A DNA stretch of 47,971 bases from Agromyces mediolanus (GTDB taxonomy: Bacteria > Actinomycetota > Actinomycetes > Actinomycetales > Microbacteriaceae), in the NCBI RefSeq assembly GCF_014648575.1, contig NZ_BMRJ01000001.1, positions 1,505,600 to 1,553,570 of the forward strand. Direction: 5' to 3'. This document shows positions 21,513 to 29,952 of the stretch, in pieces. The translations under genes were made by a program, and so were the position numbers. The notes below the pieces were generated by a model. It ran no database searches and was not told where the DNA came from. It saw only the letters and a program-made list of their open reading frames with translations. Position 1 is the first letter of the stretch. The number at the start of each line of letters is the position of its first letter.

Positions 21513-21535
21513 GCTTCGACGGGCTCAGCGGACCA
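21513..21535 (+). repeat. Dispersed intergenic repeat, diverged copy
   Basis: GCTTCGACGGGCTCAGCGG then ACCA. It matches the two copies at 42714 and 42740 in 21 of 23 positions. Confidence 0.6.
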
Positions 21536-21673
21536 CGGAGTCGGGATGCCTCGCTGGGACTTCCTCCACAGGGTCCATGCATTCGGATGAAGCTTTCAGG
21601 GAATCCCGCGTACGGTAGCCGAGGCCCCCTGATAAAGATTCGATAACGAACGCACGAACCCGATACGAAACGC

Positions 21674-22453
21674 ATGACGACTCCCCCTGCATCCCGCGGC
21701 CGCCGCGCGGCCGCTCGGCCGGCTCGACGCCGCCGCACCAGCCCCCCGCCCACCAAGCGCCTCCTCGCGACGCTCGGCATGACCTTCGCCGGCGGCATGA
21801 TGGTCGCCACGAGCCTGCCGGCCCTCGCGGTCACCGCGACCTCCACCGAGCCGACCGCCTCGGTCTACGCGCCCGTCGTCGACGTGCTCGCGCCGAAGGT
21901 CCAGGAGCTCGAGGTCGGCGACGGCGTCATCGCCGCCGACGTGGCCGTCGACGAGTTCACCGCCGTCGCGGCGCCGCCGCCCATCGCCTCCTCGGTCGCC
22001 GGCTTCGGCACCGTCGAGATTCAGCGCACCGACGCCATCGTCTGGCCGGTCACCAACCCCGGTCGGATCAGTGACGGCTTCGGCCCGCGATCCGCCCCGT
22101 GCGCGGGCTGCTCGACGTTCCACAAGGGCGTCGACTTCATCCCCGGGGTCGGCACGCCCGTCATGTCGATCGCCGACGGCGTGGTCGTCACGGCGACGGA
22201 GAACGGCGGCGGCCTCGGCGTGAACGTCGAGGTGCAGCACAACATCGACGGCGAACTGCTGACGAGCTCCTACTCGCACATGCAGTTCGGTTCGCTCGAA
22301 GTGGCGACCGGCGACCGCGTGACCGCCGGCCAGCAGCTCGGCAAGATCGGTTCCACCGGCCAGTCGACCGGCCCGCACCTGCACCTCGAGATGTACGGGT
22401 CCGACGGTGCCCGCTTCGACGGCATGGCCTGGCTGAGCGCTCGGCTCGGCTGA
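21674..22453 (+). CDS. Secreted M23-family (LytM/lysostaphin-type) peptidase
   Basis: Cell-wall endopeptidase or amidase-activator type protein, 259 residues. Arg/Pro-rich N-terminus (1-30), a membrane or signal segment (about 31-53, MTFAGGMMVATSLPALAV), a linker of about 65 residues, then the M23 domain: WPVTNPGRISDGFGPR, zinc ligands H150 and D154 in FHKGVDF, and H235/H237 in GPHLHLE. C143 and C146 could form a disulfide. All catalytic residues are present. ATG at 21674 without a clear Shine-Dalgarno. It stands alone and converges on the hydratase gene 24 bases away. Confidence 0.9.
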   Translation: MTTPPASRGRRAAARPARRRRTSPPPTKRLLATLGMTFAGGMMVATSLPALAVTATSTEPTASVYAPVVDVLAPKVQELEVGDGVIAADVAVDEFTAVAAPPPIASSVAGFGTVEIQRTDAIVWPVTNPGRISDGFGPRSAPCAGCSTFHKGVDFIPGVGTPVMSIADGVVVTATENGGGLGVNVEVQHNIDGELLTSSYSHMQFGSLEVATGDRVTAGQQLGKIGSTGQSTGPHLHLEMYGSDGARFDGMAWLSARLG

Positions 22454-22477
22454 GCCCTCGAAGGGACGGGGCGCGGA

Positions 22478-23302
22478 TCAGCGCCCGGTGAAGTCCGGCT
22501 CGCGCTTCTCGAGGAAGGCGGCGACGCCCTCGCGCATGTCCTCGGTGCGGAACGCGTCGCGGAAGCCCTCGATCTCGAGCAGCGTCGCGGTCGCGGTCGG
22601 CGTGCCCGCCGCACCCACGAGCACCCGCTTGGCGAGGCCCACCGCCGTGCTCGCGTTCCGGCCGATGAGCTGCACGGTCTCGCGCGCGCCGGCGAGCAGC
22701 GCCTCGCGGTCGTCGAAGCGTCGCGTCACGAGCCCGACTCGCACGGCCTCATCGACGTCGAGCTGCCGGCCGGTGTAGATGAGCTCCTTCGCGAGGGCGG
22801 GTCCGACGGCGCGGGGGAGCCGCACGGTGCCGCCGAAGCCCGGGATGAGCCCGAGGTGCACCTCCGGCTGGCCGAAGCGCGAGGCCTCGGTCGCGTAGAT
22901 GAAGTCGCAGGCGAGCGCCAGCTCGAGCCCGCCGCCGAGGGCGTAGCCGTCGACGCAGGCGATCACGGGCAGCGGCAGCGCCTCGATGGCCGCGGCCACG
23001 GCGTGCCCGTGCTCGGCGGTCTGCGCCCCCTCGTCCGGCGTGAGCCCGGCCATCGCCGAGATGTCGGCACCCGCCACGAACGCCCGACCGCCGGCGCCGA
23101 CGAGGAGCACCCCGGCGAGCTCGCCGGGATCGGCGGTCAGCTCGGCGATCACCTCGGCGAGCGCATCGAGGACCTCGGGGGAGAGCGCGTTGAGCGCCTT
23201 CGGCCGGTCGATCGTGACGACGGCCGTCCGTCCGTCCCGTTCGAGCCGCACCACCGGTGCGGTGCCGCCTTCGCCCGTCGCCGTGCCGTCGTCGCTCGTC
23301 AT
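22478..23302 (-). CDS. Enoyl-CoA hydratase/isomerase family protein
   Basis: Crotonase-fold enzyme, 274 residues. Motifs: TIDRPKALNALSPEVLDALA, oxyanion-hole strand AFVAGADISAMAG, DGYALGGGLELALACDF and GQPEVHLGLIPGFGGTVRLPR, which includes the catalytic Glu pair of true hydratases. C-terminal EKREPDFTGR is common in short-chain enoyl-CoA hydratases. ATG at 23302 with GGGAGG upstream. No other beta-oxidation genes are near, so the substrate is open. Confidence 0.92.
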   Translation of the reverse strand: MTSDDGTATGEGGTAPVVRLERDGRTAVVTIDRPKALNALSPEVLDALAEVIAELTADPGELAGVLLVGAGGRAFVAGADISAMAGLTPDEGAQTAEHGHAVAAAIEALPLPVIACVDGYALGGGLELALACDFIYATEASRFGQPEVHLGLIPGFGGTVRLPRAVGPALAKELIYTGRQLDVDEAVRVGLVTRRFDDREALLAGARETVQLIGRNASTAVGLAKRVLVGAAGTPTATATLLEIEGFRDAFRTEDMREGVAAFLEKREPDFTGR

Positions 23303-23374
23303 GCCGCCTCCCACTCGCCCCGGCCGGGGCCTCCCGCCACACGCTACGCCATGTCCGCGGCGCAGGCTCGGCGG

Positions 23375-23380
23375 TAGACT
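23375..23380 (+). promoter_or_regulatory. Putative -10 (TAGACT), leaderless type
   Basis: TAGACT ends 6 bases (CGGCGC) before the ATG at 23387. Confidence 0.5.
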
Positions 23381-23386
23381 CGGCGC

Positions 23387-23836
23387 ATGTCCGCCGCGTA
23401 TCCTCGTCTCCGTCTCGGCCTGCTCGCCGCCACCGCCGTCGTCACGGCGACCGCGCTCACCGGCTGTTTCGCGAATCCGGTCGAAGACCTCGTGAACCAG
23501 GGCATCGAGGGCGCGGTCGAGGAGGCCACGGGCGGCGACGTCTCGCTCGGCGGCGAGCTGCCGGCCGACTTCCCGGCCGAGGTGCCGCTGCCGGAGGGCG
23601 AGGTCGTCTTCGCGGCGGGCACCGCGGGCGAGGGCTGGGTGGTCACGATGACGTCCTCGGCCGCAGATCCGGTCGCCGACGCGGCCGCCGCCCTCGAGGG
23701 CGCCGGCTTCACCGTCGACACGACGCTCTCGGGCACCGACGCCGGCGCCTCGGTCTACACGAACGAGAAGTACCTCGTAGTCGTCGCGGGCGATGGCGAG
23801 AACATCGCGTTCACGGTGACGGCGAAGCCCCAGTGA
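23387..23836 (+). CDS. Small lipoprotein of unknown function
   Basis: 149 residues. Signal peptide with lipobox LTGC (C27), then an acidic domain with repeated beta-like segments (LPADFPAEVPLPEGEVVF, GWVVTMTSSA, GFTVDTTLSG, KYLVVVAGDG). No Shine-Dalgarno; a TAGACT six bases upstream suggests a leaderless mRNA. It overlaps the next gene as GTGA, so the two are probably translated together. Family not recognised. Confidence 0.8.
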   Translation: MSAAYPRLRLGLLAATAVVTATALTGCFANPVEDLVNQGIEGAVEEATGGDVSLGGELPADFPAEVPLPEGEVVFAAGTAGEGWVVTMTSSAADPVADAAAALEGAGFTVDTTLSGTDAGASVYTNEKYLVVVAGDGENIAFTVTAKPQ

Positions 23837-24276
23837 CCGGACACACGGCACCGGCGTCGGCCTGGAGCCGGGTCGGCGGGCTCCTCCTTGCGGCGCTGAT
23901 CGGGCTCGTCTACGGCGCCGTCGCCACGATCGGGCACCGCCAGAGTCTTGAGCTCGGCGGCGTCGTCGTCCCCTGGGGGCTCGTCGCCGGCCTGCTCGGC
24001 GTGGCCGCGCTGCTCCTCGGCATCCGACTCGTGGCCGGCGGCCGCTGGGCGGCCGCGGCGGCGGGCGTCGGCGTCATCGCGATCGTCGCGCTGCTCTCGC
24101 TGCCCGGCCCCGGGGGATCCGTGCTCATCGCGAGCGGCCTCGTCGGCACCGTCTGGTCGGTGGGCCCCGCGCTCATCGCCGTACTGATCATCGCTTGGCC
24201 CTCGCTGCCGCAGCGCCGTCGGCCGCAGCTCGCCGCCGTCCCCGCGTCCTCCGGTGACGCCGCGACCGCGCCGTGA
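23833..24276 (+). CDS. Four-helix membrane protein of unknown function
   Basis: 147 residues from a GTG at 23833 that overlaps the lipoprotein stop. Four hydrophobic segments (about 13-32, 42-62, 65-90, 95-120) and a short Pro/Arg-rich cytoplasmic tail. It resembles small membrane proteins found upstream of the ferredoxin gene in other actinobacteria (possibly DUF6113), but I cannot confirm this. Lies 48 bases before the ferredoxin gene. Confidence 0.75.
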   Translation: MTGHTAPASAWSRVGGLLLAALIGLVYGAVATIGHRQSLELGGVVVPWGLVAGLLGVAALLLGIRLVAGGRWAAAAAGVGVIAIVALLSLPGPGGSVLIASGLVGTVWSVGPALIAVLIIAWPSLPQRRRPQLAAVPASSGDAATAP

Positions 24277-24291
24277 GCCTCGAGCCCGCTC

Positions 24292-24297
24292 TAGACT
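24292..24297 (+). promoter_or_regulatory. Putative -10 of fdxA-dapC
   Basis: TAGACT, 27 bases upstream of the ferredoxin GTG, which has its own AAGGGACGAG ribosome site, so this is an ordinary leadered promoter. Confidence 0.45.
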
Positions 24298-24324
24298 GAA
24301 TCGACCGTTTCGAAGGGACGAGCC

Positions 24325-24645
24325 GTGACGTATGTGATCGCGCTGCCGTGCGTGGACGTGAAAGACCGCGCCTGCATCGACGAGTGCCCCGTGGACTGCA
24401 TCTACGAGGGCGAGCGGTCGCTGTACATCCACCCCGACGAGTGCGTCGACTGCGGCGCCTGCGAGCCCGTCTGCCCCGTCGAGGCGATCTACTACGAAGA
24501 CGACCTGCCCGACGAGTGGGCCGACTACTACAAGGCGAACGTCGAGTTCTTCGACGAGATCGGCTCGCCCGGCGGCGCCGCCAAGGTCGGCGTCATCGCG
24601 TACGACCACCCGATCGTCGCCGCTCTTCCCCCGCAGGCGCACTGA
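24325..24645 (+). CDS. fdxA: 7Fe ferredoxin
   Basis: Small electron carrier, 106 residues. Two Fe-S motifs: [20 protein letters not shown] (cysteines for the [3Fe-4S] site plus one partner) and [18 protein letters not shown] (the [4Fe-4S] site), followed by the typical [18 protein letters not shown]. Similar to mycobacterial FdxC. GTG start at 24325 with AAGGGACGAG upstream. dapC begins 2 bases after its stop, the same pairing as the fdxC/aminotransferase neighbours in Mycobacterium. Confidence 0.95.
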   Translation: MTYVIALPCVDVKDRACIDECPVDCIYEGERSLYIHPDECVDCGACEPVCPVEAIYYEDDLPDEWADYYKANVEFFDEIGSPGGAAKVGVIAYDHPIVAALPPQAH

Positions 24646-24647
24646 GC

Positions 24648-25751
24648 ATGGCGCGGGGCGAGCTTCCCGACTACCCCTGGGACCTCATGGCGCCCTACCG
24701 CGACACGGCGGCGGCGCATCCCGGCGGCCTCGTCGACCTGTCGATCGGCTCGCCCGTCGACGAGACCCCCGCGGTCGTGCGCGAGGCGCTGGCCGCGGCG
24801 AGCGACGCGCACGCGTACCCGACCACCGTCGGCACCGACGAGCTCCGCACCGAGATCGTGCGCTGGTTCGCGAACCGCCGCGGCGTCACCGGCCTCACCG
24901 AGGCCAACGTGCTGCCCACGATCGGCTCGAAGGAGCTGGTGGCGCTGCTGCCGTTCCTGCTCGGCCTCGGCGAGGGCGACGTGGTGGTGCATCCGCGGGC
25001 CGCCTATCCGAGCTACGAGATGGGCGCCGTGCTCGTCGGCGCGACCGCGATGGCCGCCGACGATCCCGCGGAGTGGCCGGCCGAGACGAAGCTCATCTGG
25101 CTGAACAGCCCGGGCAACCCCGACGGCCGCGTGCTCGGCCTCGACGAACTGCGGGCCGCCCGCACCCGCGCCCACGAGCTCGGGGCCGTCATCGTGAGCG
25201 ACGAGTGCTACGCCGAGCTGGGGTGGGAGGGGGAGTGGGCCGAGACCCCCGTGCCCTCGCTGCTGGACCCGCGGGTGATCGGCGACGACCGCCGCAACAC
25301 CCTCGCGATCTACTCGTTGTCCAAGCAGTCGAACATGGCCGGATACCGCGCGGCGTTCGTCGCGGGCTGCCGCGGCGTCGTCTCGCGCATCACGACCGTC
25401 CGAAAGCACGCCGGTCTGATGGTGCCCTTCCCGCTCCAGCAGGCGATGGTGGCGGCACTGCGCGACGATCGGCACGTCGTCGAGCAGAAGGAGCGGTACC
25501 GGGCGCGCCGCGAGCAGCTGAAGCCGGCGCTCGAGGCGGCCGGCTTCCGCATCGACCACAGCGAGGCCGGGCTCTACCTCTGGGCCACCGAGGGGCGCGA
25601 CGCCTGGGAGAGCATCGAGCGGCTCGCCGGCCTCGGCATCCTCGGCGGACCCGGCCACTTCTACGGCGTGCACTTCCCGCAGCACGTCCGGCTGTCGCTC
25701 ACCGCGAGCGACGACCGCATCGCGGCGGCGGCCGCTCGTCTGCGCGGCTGA
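24648..25751 (+). CDS. dapC: Succinyldiaminopimelate transaminase
   Basis: Class I/II PLP aminotransferase of the lysine/diaminopimelate pathway (N-succinyl-2-amino-6-ketopimelate with glutamate to succinyl-DAP). 367 residues: DLSIGSPVDETP, YPTTVGTDELR, LPTIGSKELVALLP, WLNSPGNPDG, SDECYAELGW, the PLP lysine in YSLSKQSNMAGYRAAFV, and HVRLSLTA. The actinobacterial DapC form. dapD and dapE lie 4-6 kb downstream, supporting the assignment. Confidence 0.9.
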   Translation: MARGELPDYPWDLMAPYRDTAAAHPGGLVDLSIGSPVDETPAVVREALAAASDAHAYPTTVGTDELRTEIVRWFANRRGVTGLTEANVLPTIGSKELVALLPFLLGLGEGDVVVHPRAAYPSYEMGAVLVGATAMAADDPAEWPAETKLIWLNSPGNPDGRVLGLDELRAARTRAHELGAVIVSDECYAELGWEGEWAETPVPSLLDPRVIGDDRRNTLAIYSLSKQSNMAGYRAAFVAGCRGVVSRITTVRKHAGLMVPFPLQQAMVAALRDDRHVVEQKERYRARREQLKPALEAAGFRIDHSEAGLYLWATEGRDAWESIERLAGLGILGGPGHFYGVHFPQHVRLSLTASDDRIAAAAARLRG

Positions 25752-25835
25752 CGCGCTGATCCACAGTCGATTGTCGGCATTCTCCAAGGATCCGGCGATG
25801 CTTTGGCGGGTGCGACAGTGTGCTCCGAGCGCGTC

Positions 25836-25841
25836 TAGGCT
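25836..25841 (+). promoter_or_regulatory. Putative -10 of the citrate synthase gene
   Basis: TAGGCT with GCGACA 18 bases upstream as a possible -35; leader of about 70 bases. Confidence 0.4.
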
Positions 25842-25918
25842 GTACTCGGGCAGCGGCCGCCAACCGGGCTGCACCCTTGAAGGCAGGTGACCGCACCATG
25901 ACGATCACAGGAGGCGCC

Positions 25919-27229
25919 GTGACCGACGTCGTGAACTCCGCGGCCGGGCAGAACCCCGCGACCGCGACGCTGAACTACCCGGGCGGCACCGCCGAGTTCC
26001 CGATCACCCCTGCGGTGCAGGGCAGCGCCAGCATCGACCTCTCGACGCTCACGCGGCAGACCGGGCTCACCGGGCTCGACTACGGCTTCGTGAACACCGC
26101 GTCGACCCGCTCCGAGATCACCTACATCGACGGTGAGCAGGGCATCCTCCGCTACCGCGGGTACCCGATCGAGCAGCTCGCCGAGCACTCGACCTACCTC
26201 GAGGTCGCCTGGCTGCTGATCTACGGCGAGCTGCCGACGGCCGATCAGCTGGCCGACTTCGACGACAAGGTCCGCCGGCACACGCTGCTGCACGAAGACC
26301 TGAAGCGCTTCTTCTCGGCGCTGCCGCACACGGCGCACCCGATGTCCGTGCTGTCGAGCGCCGTCGCCGCGCTGTCCACGTACTACGAGGGCTCCTCCGA
26401 CCCGCACGACCCCGACCACGTCGAGGTCACGACGCTGCGACTCCTCGCGAAGCTCCCGGTCATCGCCGCCTACGCGCACAAGAAGAGCGTCGGCCAGGCG
26501 TTCCTCTACCCCGACAACTCGCTGAACTTCGTCGAGAACTTCCTGCGGCTGAACTTCGGCAACATGGCCGAGCCCTACGTGCTCGAGCCCACGCTCGTTC
26601 GCGCGCTCGACCGCCTCCTCATCCTGCACGAGGATCACGAGCAGAACGCCTCGACCTCCACGGTGCGGCTCGTCGGCTCGACCGGCGCGAACCTGTACTC
26701 GTCGATCTCGGCCGGCATCCAGGCGCTCTCGGGTCCGCTGCACGGCGGCGCGAACGAGGCGGTCCTGCAGATGCTCGCCCGCATCCAGGACTCCGGCGAG
26801 GGCGTCGCGAAGTTCGTCGAGCGCGTGAAGCGTAAGGAGGACGGGGTGAAGCTCATGGGCTTCGGGCACCGCGTCTACAAGAACTACGACCCGCGCGCGA
26901 AGATCGTCAAGGAGTCGGCCGACGCCGTGCTCGAGAGCCTCGGCGTGAACGACCCCCTCCTCGACATCGCGAAGGAGCTCGAGCAGTTCGCGCTGCAGGA
27001 CGACTACTTCAAGGAGCGCCGGCTCTACCCGAACGTCGACTTCTACACCGGCGTCATCTACAAGGCGATGGGCTTCCCGACGCGCATGTTCACGGTGCTC
27101 TTCGCGATCGGCCGGCTGCCCGGCTGGATCGCGCACTGGCGCGAGATGAACCTCGACCCGCAGACGAAGATCGGCCGCCCGCAGCAGCTGTACACGGGGG
27201 CGCCGGAGCGTCGCTACCCGGGCGCCTGA
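25919..27229 (+). CDS. gltA: Citrate synthase
   Basis: Condenses acetyl-CoA and oxaloacetate at the entry of the TCA cycle. Type II form of about 436 residues: TYIDGEQGILRYRGYPIEQL, the substrate histidine in SGPLHGGANEAVL, the catalytic loop MGFGHRVYKNYDPRA, and IGRLPGWIAHWRE. I chose GTG at 25919 because AGGAGG sits 6 bases upstream and VTDVVNSAAGQ suits the family N-terminus; an in-frame ATG at 25898 would add seven residues but has a poor ribosome site. A terminator follows. Confidence 0.97.
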   Translation: MTDVVNSAAGQNPATATLNYPGGTAEFPITPAVQGSASIDLSTLTRQTGLTGLDYGFVNTASTRSEITYIDGEQGILRYRGYPIEQLAEHSTYLEVAWLLIYGELPTADQLADFDDKVRRHTLLHEDLKRFFSALPHTAHPMSVLSSAVAALSTYYEGSSDPHDPDHVEVTTLRLLAKLPVIAAYAHKKSVGQAFLYPDNSLNFVENFLRLNFGNMAEPYVLEPTLVRALDRLLILHEDHEQNASTSTVRLVGSTGANLYSSISAGIQALSGPLHGGANEAVLQMLARIQDSGEGVAKFVERVKRKEDGVKLMGFGHRVYKNYDPRAKIVKESADAVLESLGVNDPLLDIAKELEQFALQDDYFKERRLYPNVDFYTGVIYKAMGFPTRMFTVLFAIGRLPGWIAHWREMNLDPQTKIGRPQQLYTGAPERRYPGA

Positions 27230-27242
27230 GGCTCCGTCGCTC

Positions 27243-27275
27243 GAACGCCGGCCGCGTGTGACGCGGCCGGCGTTC
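27243..27275 (+). terminator. Terminator of gltA (may serve both strands)
   Basis: 14-bp perfect stem GAACGCCGGCCGCG / CGCGGCCGGCGTTC, loop TGTGA. It lies between two convergent genes. Confidence 0.75.
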
Positions 27276-27292
27276 CGCGTTTCAGCCGCGGC

Positions 27293-29857
27293 TCAGCCGG
27301 CCGGACGGAGGGTCAGGGCGTCGACGGATGCCGCAGCCACCGCCTCCGGCGAGTACGCCCACGGGCGCTGCTCGCCCCGCTGCCAGAGCGGGGCCTGATC
27401 GTCGTAGTGCCGGTGGAAGGCGTGCCCGGACGCCCCGGTGAGGTTCACCCAGGTGGAGTCGTCGAAGTCGGCGAGGTCGACCACCATGCGCATCGAGGGC
27501 ACCCAGTCGACGCCGTAGCCGAGCGAGGCATCCCAGCCGATCGCGTTCACGATCGCCGAGCCGCCGCCGAGCCGGTACGGGCCGCGGTTGAAGAGCCACT
27601 CGATCGGCGCGATGCCGGACTCGCCGAAGCTCTGGTTCGTGAGCGTCAGGGTGTGCAGCTCGCCCCAGCTCCACCGCTCGGGGTTCGAGCCGAGCAGGCT
27701 TCGCGTCTCGGACCAGGCGGTGCCGAGGGCGTCCGCGATCATCGCGTCGCGGCCGCTCACCCCGCGCTGCTCGTCACTCCACCACGGCGACTCCGGGTCG
27801 CTGAGCAGGGTGCCGACGACGCTGAACCAGCGGTCGCCGCCGACCGGGCGCGTGCCCTCGGGGAGCTCGCCGAACATGCCGTCGAGCAGGGTGCGCCAGA
27901 ACACCGCGAAGTAGGCGGCCTGACCGCTGTCCGCGTCGGCATGGGCGTCCCAGCCGGCGAGGTAGTCGGCGCCGGCCTTCGCGTCCCCGGTCAGCTGCAG
28001 CTCCGCGATGAGCGGGAGGAACGCCTCGGCGTTGGCGTCTCGGGTGTCGAGCTGGATCGCGGCGAGATCCTCGGCGCCGAGCTTCGCGCCGCCGTCGAGG
28101 GCCTCGGCGAGGCGGCGTTCGATGCCGTCGGCGCGGTAGCCGAGATCCCAGTCCGCGGTGAGGAAGGGGCCGTCGGCGGTGACGGCGTTGTTCGCGGTGA
28201 CGATGACGCCGCGCTCGGGGTTGAGGAGCGAGGGGAGCTCCTCGAAGGGGACGGCGCCGGCCCAGCGGTTCGCGCTCGTCCAGCCAGGCAGGGGCACGGT
28301 GCCGTCGCCCGCGGTGCGGATCGGGATGTCGCCGGGGGCCTGATAGCCGATGTTCCCGTCGACGTCCGCGTAGACGAGGTTCTGACTCGGCACGTCGAAG
28401 AGGGCGGCGGCCTGCCGGAACCCCTCCCAGTCCTGTGCGCGGTTCAGGGCGAAGATCGCCTGCGCCGTGCGGCCCGGGGTGAGCGCCGTCCACTCGAGCG
28501 AGAGCTCGATGGACCCGGTGCCCGGCTCCGCCGCATCGGCGGACTCGGCGATCCGCGCGAAGCTCTCGCCGATCCCGGTGACGAGGGGGCCGCGGCCGGT
28601 CGAGCGCACGGTCACCACGACGGGGTCGCCGCCGGCGACCTCGATCGTCTCCTCGCGGACTTCGAGCGGATGCCGGACCCCGTCGAGCTCGTACTCGTCG
28701 CCCTCGACGCGTTCGAGGAACAGGTCGGCGACGTCCGGGCCGAGGTTCGTGAACCCCCAGGCGATGCGGTCGTTGTGCCCGATGACGACGCCGGGCAGCC
28801 CGGAGAAGGTGTATCCGGCCACGTCGTATCCGCAGCGATCCGAGCGTTCGGCGCAGCGCAGCCCCATCTGGTACCAGATCGACGGCATCGCGGGCCCGAG
28901 ATGCGGATCGTTCGCGAGCAGCGGGAGCCCCGACTCGGTGTGCGCGCCCGAGACGACCCAGGAGTTGGACCCGATCTCGCCGCCCGCCGTACCGAGCAGC
29001 TCGGGGAGGCCGTCGAGCGCGCCGCGGAGCTGGCGCAGCGCGGCGGCCGCCTCGTCGGTACGCCCGTCCGAGGCATCCGCGGGGCTTGTGCCGATGGGCG
29101 ACGGCTCGCCGCTGGACGCGGGGGCGGCCGACGCGGCCGGCCCGCCGACGATGGTGGGCATCGAAGCGAAGGGGAACGCCGGGTGGAGCCGGGCGACCTC
29201 TTCGGGCGGCAGCTCCGTCGCGAGGAGGGCCCGATCGATCTCGTCCTCGAGGTTGCTGCGGAGGTCCCAGGCCATCGCCTTGAGCCACGCGATCGAGTCG
29301 ACGGCCGTCCACGGCTCGGGGGAGTATCCCGGGTTCTGCAGGCCGAGCACCGCGTACTCGAGCGAGAGCTCGGCACCGCTGCGCTCGGCGAGGTAGGCGT
29401 TCACGCCTGCCGCGTAGGCGTCGTAGATGGCACGGGTGCCCTCGTCGAGGAGCGCGTACTCCTGCTCGGCGACGCCTCGCCAGTTCAGGGTGCGGATGAA
29501 GGTGTCGGTCGGCACCTGCGAGGCGCCGAAGAGCTCGGCGAGCCGGCCGGCGGTGACGTGGCGGCGGAAGTCCATCTCCCAGAAGCGGTCCTGCGCGTGC
29601 ACGTAGCCCTGGGCGAGGAAGAGGTCGTGGTCGCTCGTCGCGACGATCGTCGGCACGCCGGCGTCATCGCGCTCGACGGTGACCTCGGCCTCGAGCCCCG
29701 GCACGTCGACGGTGCCGCTCGTCTGCGGGAAGGAGCGCTGCACCGTCCACGAGCCGACGCCCCAGCCGGCGCCCGCGAGGACGAGCACGGTCACGAGCAG
29801 CCCGATGAGGAACTTCAGCAGACCCGAACGACGGGTCCGCGGTGCATCCGTGCCCAA
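27293..29857 (-). CDS. Penicillin acylase family protein (Ntn hydrolase)
   Basis: Exported, autoprocessed amidohydrolase; members cleave beta-lactam side chains, acyl-homoserine lactones or other N-acyl compounds. About 854 residues. N-terminal anchor or signal segment (LLKFLIGLLVTVLVLAGAGWG), alpha-chain DAGVPTIVATSDHDLFLAQG and YVHAQDRFWEMDFRR, a Pro/Ala/Ser linker, then the beta-chain start GSNSW with nucleophile Ser297, NDPHLG and HNDRIAWG. The start is uncertain: I chose TTG at 29857 (GAGGGA 6 bases upstream); GTG at 29863 and a longer frame to 29911 are possible. Natural substrate unknown. Confidence 0.92.
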   Translation of the reverse strand: MGTDAPRTRRSGLLKFLIGLLVTVLVLAGAGWGVGSWTVQRSFPQTSGTVDVPGLEAEVTVERDDAGVPTIVATSDHDLFLAQGYVHAQDRFWEMDFRRHVTAGRLAELFGASQVPTDTFIRTLNWRGVAEQEYALLDEGTRAIYDAYAAGVNAYLAERSGAELSLEYAVLGLQNPGYSPEPWTAVDSIAWLKAMAWDLRSNLEDEIDRALLATELPPEEVARLHPAFPFASMPTIVGGPAASAAPASSGEPSPIGTSPADASDGRTDEAAAALRQLRGALDGLPELLGTAGGEIGSNSWVVSGAHTESGLPLLANDPHLGPAMPSIWYQMGLRCAERSDRCGYDVAGYTFSGLPGVVIGHNDRIAWGFTNLGPDVADLFLERVEGDEYELDGVRHPLEVREETIEVAGGDPVVVTVRSTGRGPLVTGIGESFARIAESADAAEPGTGSIELSLEWTALTPGRTAQAIFALNRAQDWEGFRQAAALFDVPSQNLVYADVDGNIGYQAPGDIPIRTAGDGTVPLPGWTSANRWAGAVPFEELPSLLNPERGVIVTANNAVTADGPFLTADWDLGYRADGIERRLAEALDGGAKLGAEDLAAIQLDTRDANAEAFLPLIAELQLTGDAKAGADYLAGWDAHADADSGQAAYFAVFWRTLLDGMFGELPEGTRPVGGDRWFSVVGTLLSDPESPWWSDEQRGVSGRDAMIADALGTAWSETRSLLGSNPERWSWGELHTLTLTNQSFGESGIAPIEWLFNRGPYRLGGGSAIVNAIGWDASLGYGVDWVPSMRMVVDLADFDDSTWVNLTGASGHAFHRHYDDQAPLWQRGEQRPWAYSPEAVAAASVDALTLRPAG

Positions 29858-29886
29858 TGCCACTCCCTCGTGACGCGCATGACGGC

Positions 29887-29904
29887 GGCCGCCACACGGC
29901 GGCC
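29887..29904 (-). other. Small hairpin in the acylase leader
   Basis: GGCCGCC-ACAC-GGCGGCC, 7-bp stem, in the predicted 5' leader of the acylase mRNA. Confidence 0.35.
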
Positions 29905-29913
29905 TGGGCACTC

Positions 29914-29940
29914 ACTGTACCGGAAGCCCGCTTTCCGGTA
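29914..29940 (-). promoter_or_regulatory. Promoter -10 with overlapping palindrome, acylase gene
   Basis: TACAGT on the minus strand (29914-29919) is a plausible -10. Directly upstream, TACCGGAA (29918-29925) and TTCCGGTA (29933-29940) form an 8-bp inverted repeat with a 7-base spacer, fitting an operator over the -10/-35 spacer. It could also act as a hairpin at the end of dapD. Confidence 0.45.
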
Positions 29941-29952
29941 GCGGCCGGGCCG

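Noticed and set aside
21536..21673. Possible c-di-AMP (ydaO) riboswitch before the M23 peptidase
   Set aside because: Such elements occur before some actinobacterial wall hydrolase genes, but the conserved core blocks are not visible and the leader is too short.
25898..25918. ATG at 25898 as start of citrate synthase
   Set aside because: In frame, but the GTG at 25919 has AGGAGG at good spacing and gives the usual N-terminus; kept only as an alternative.
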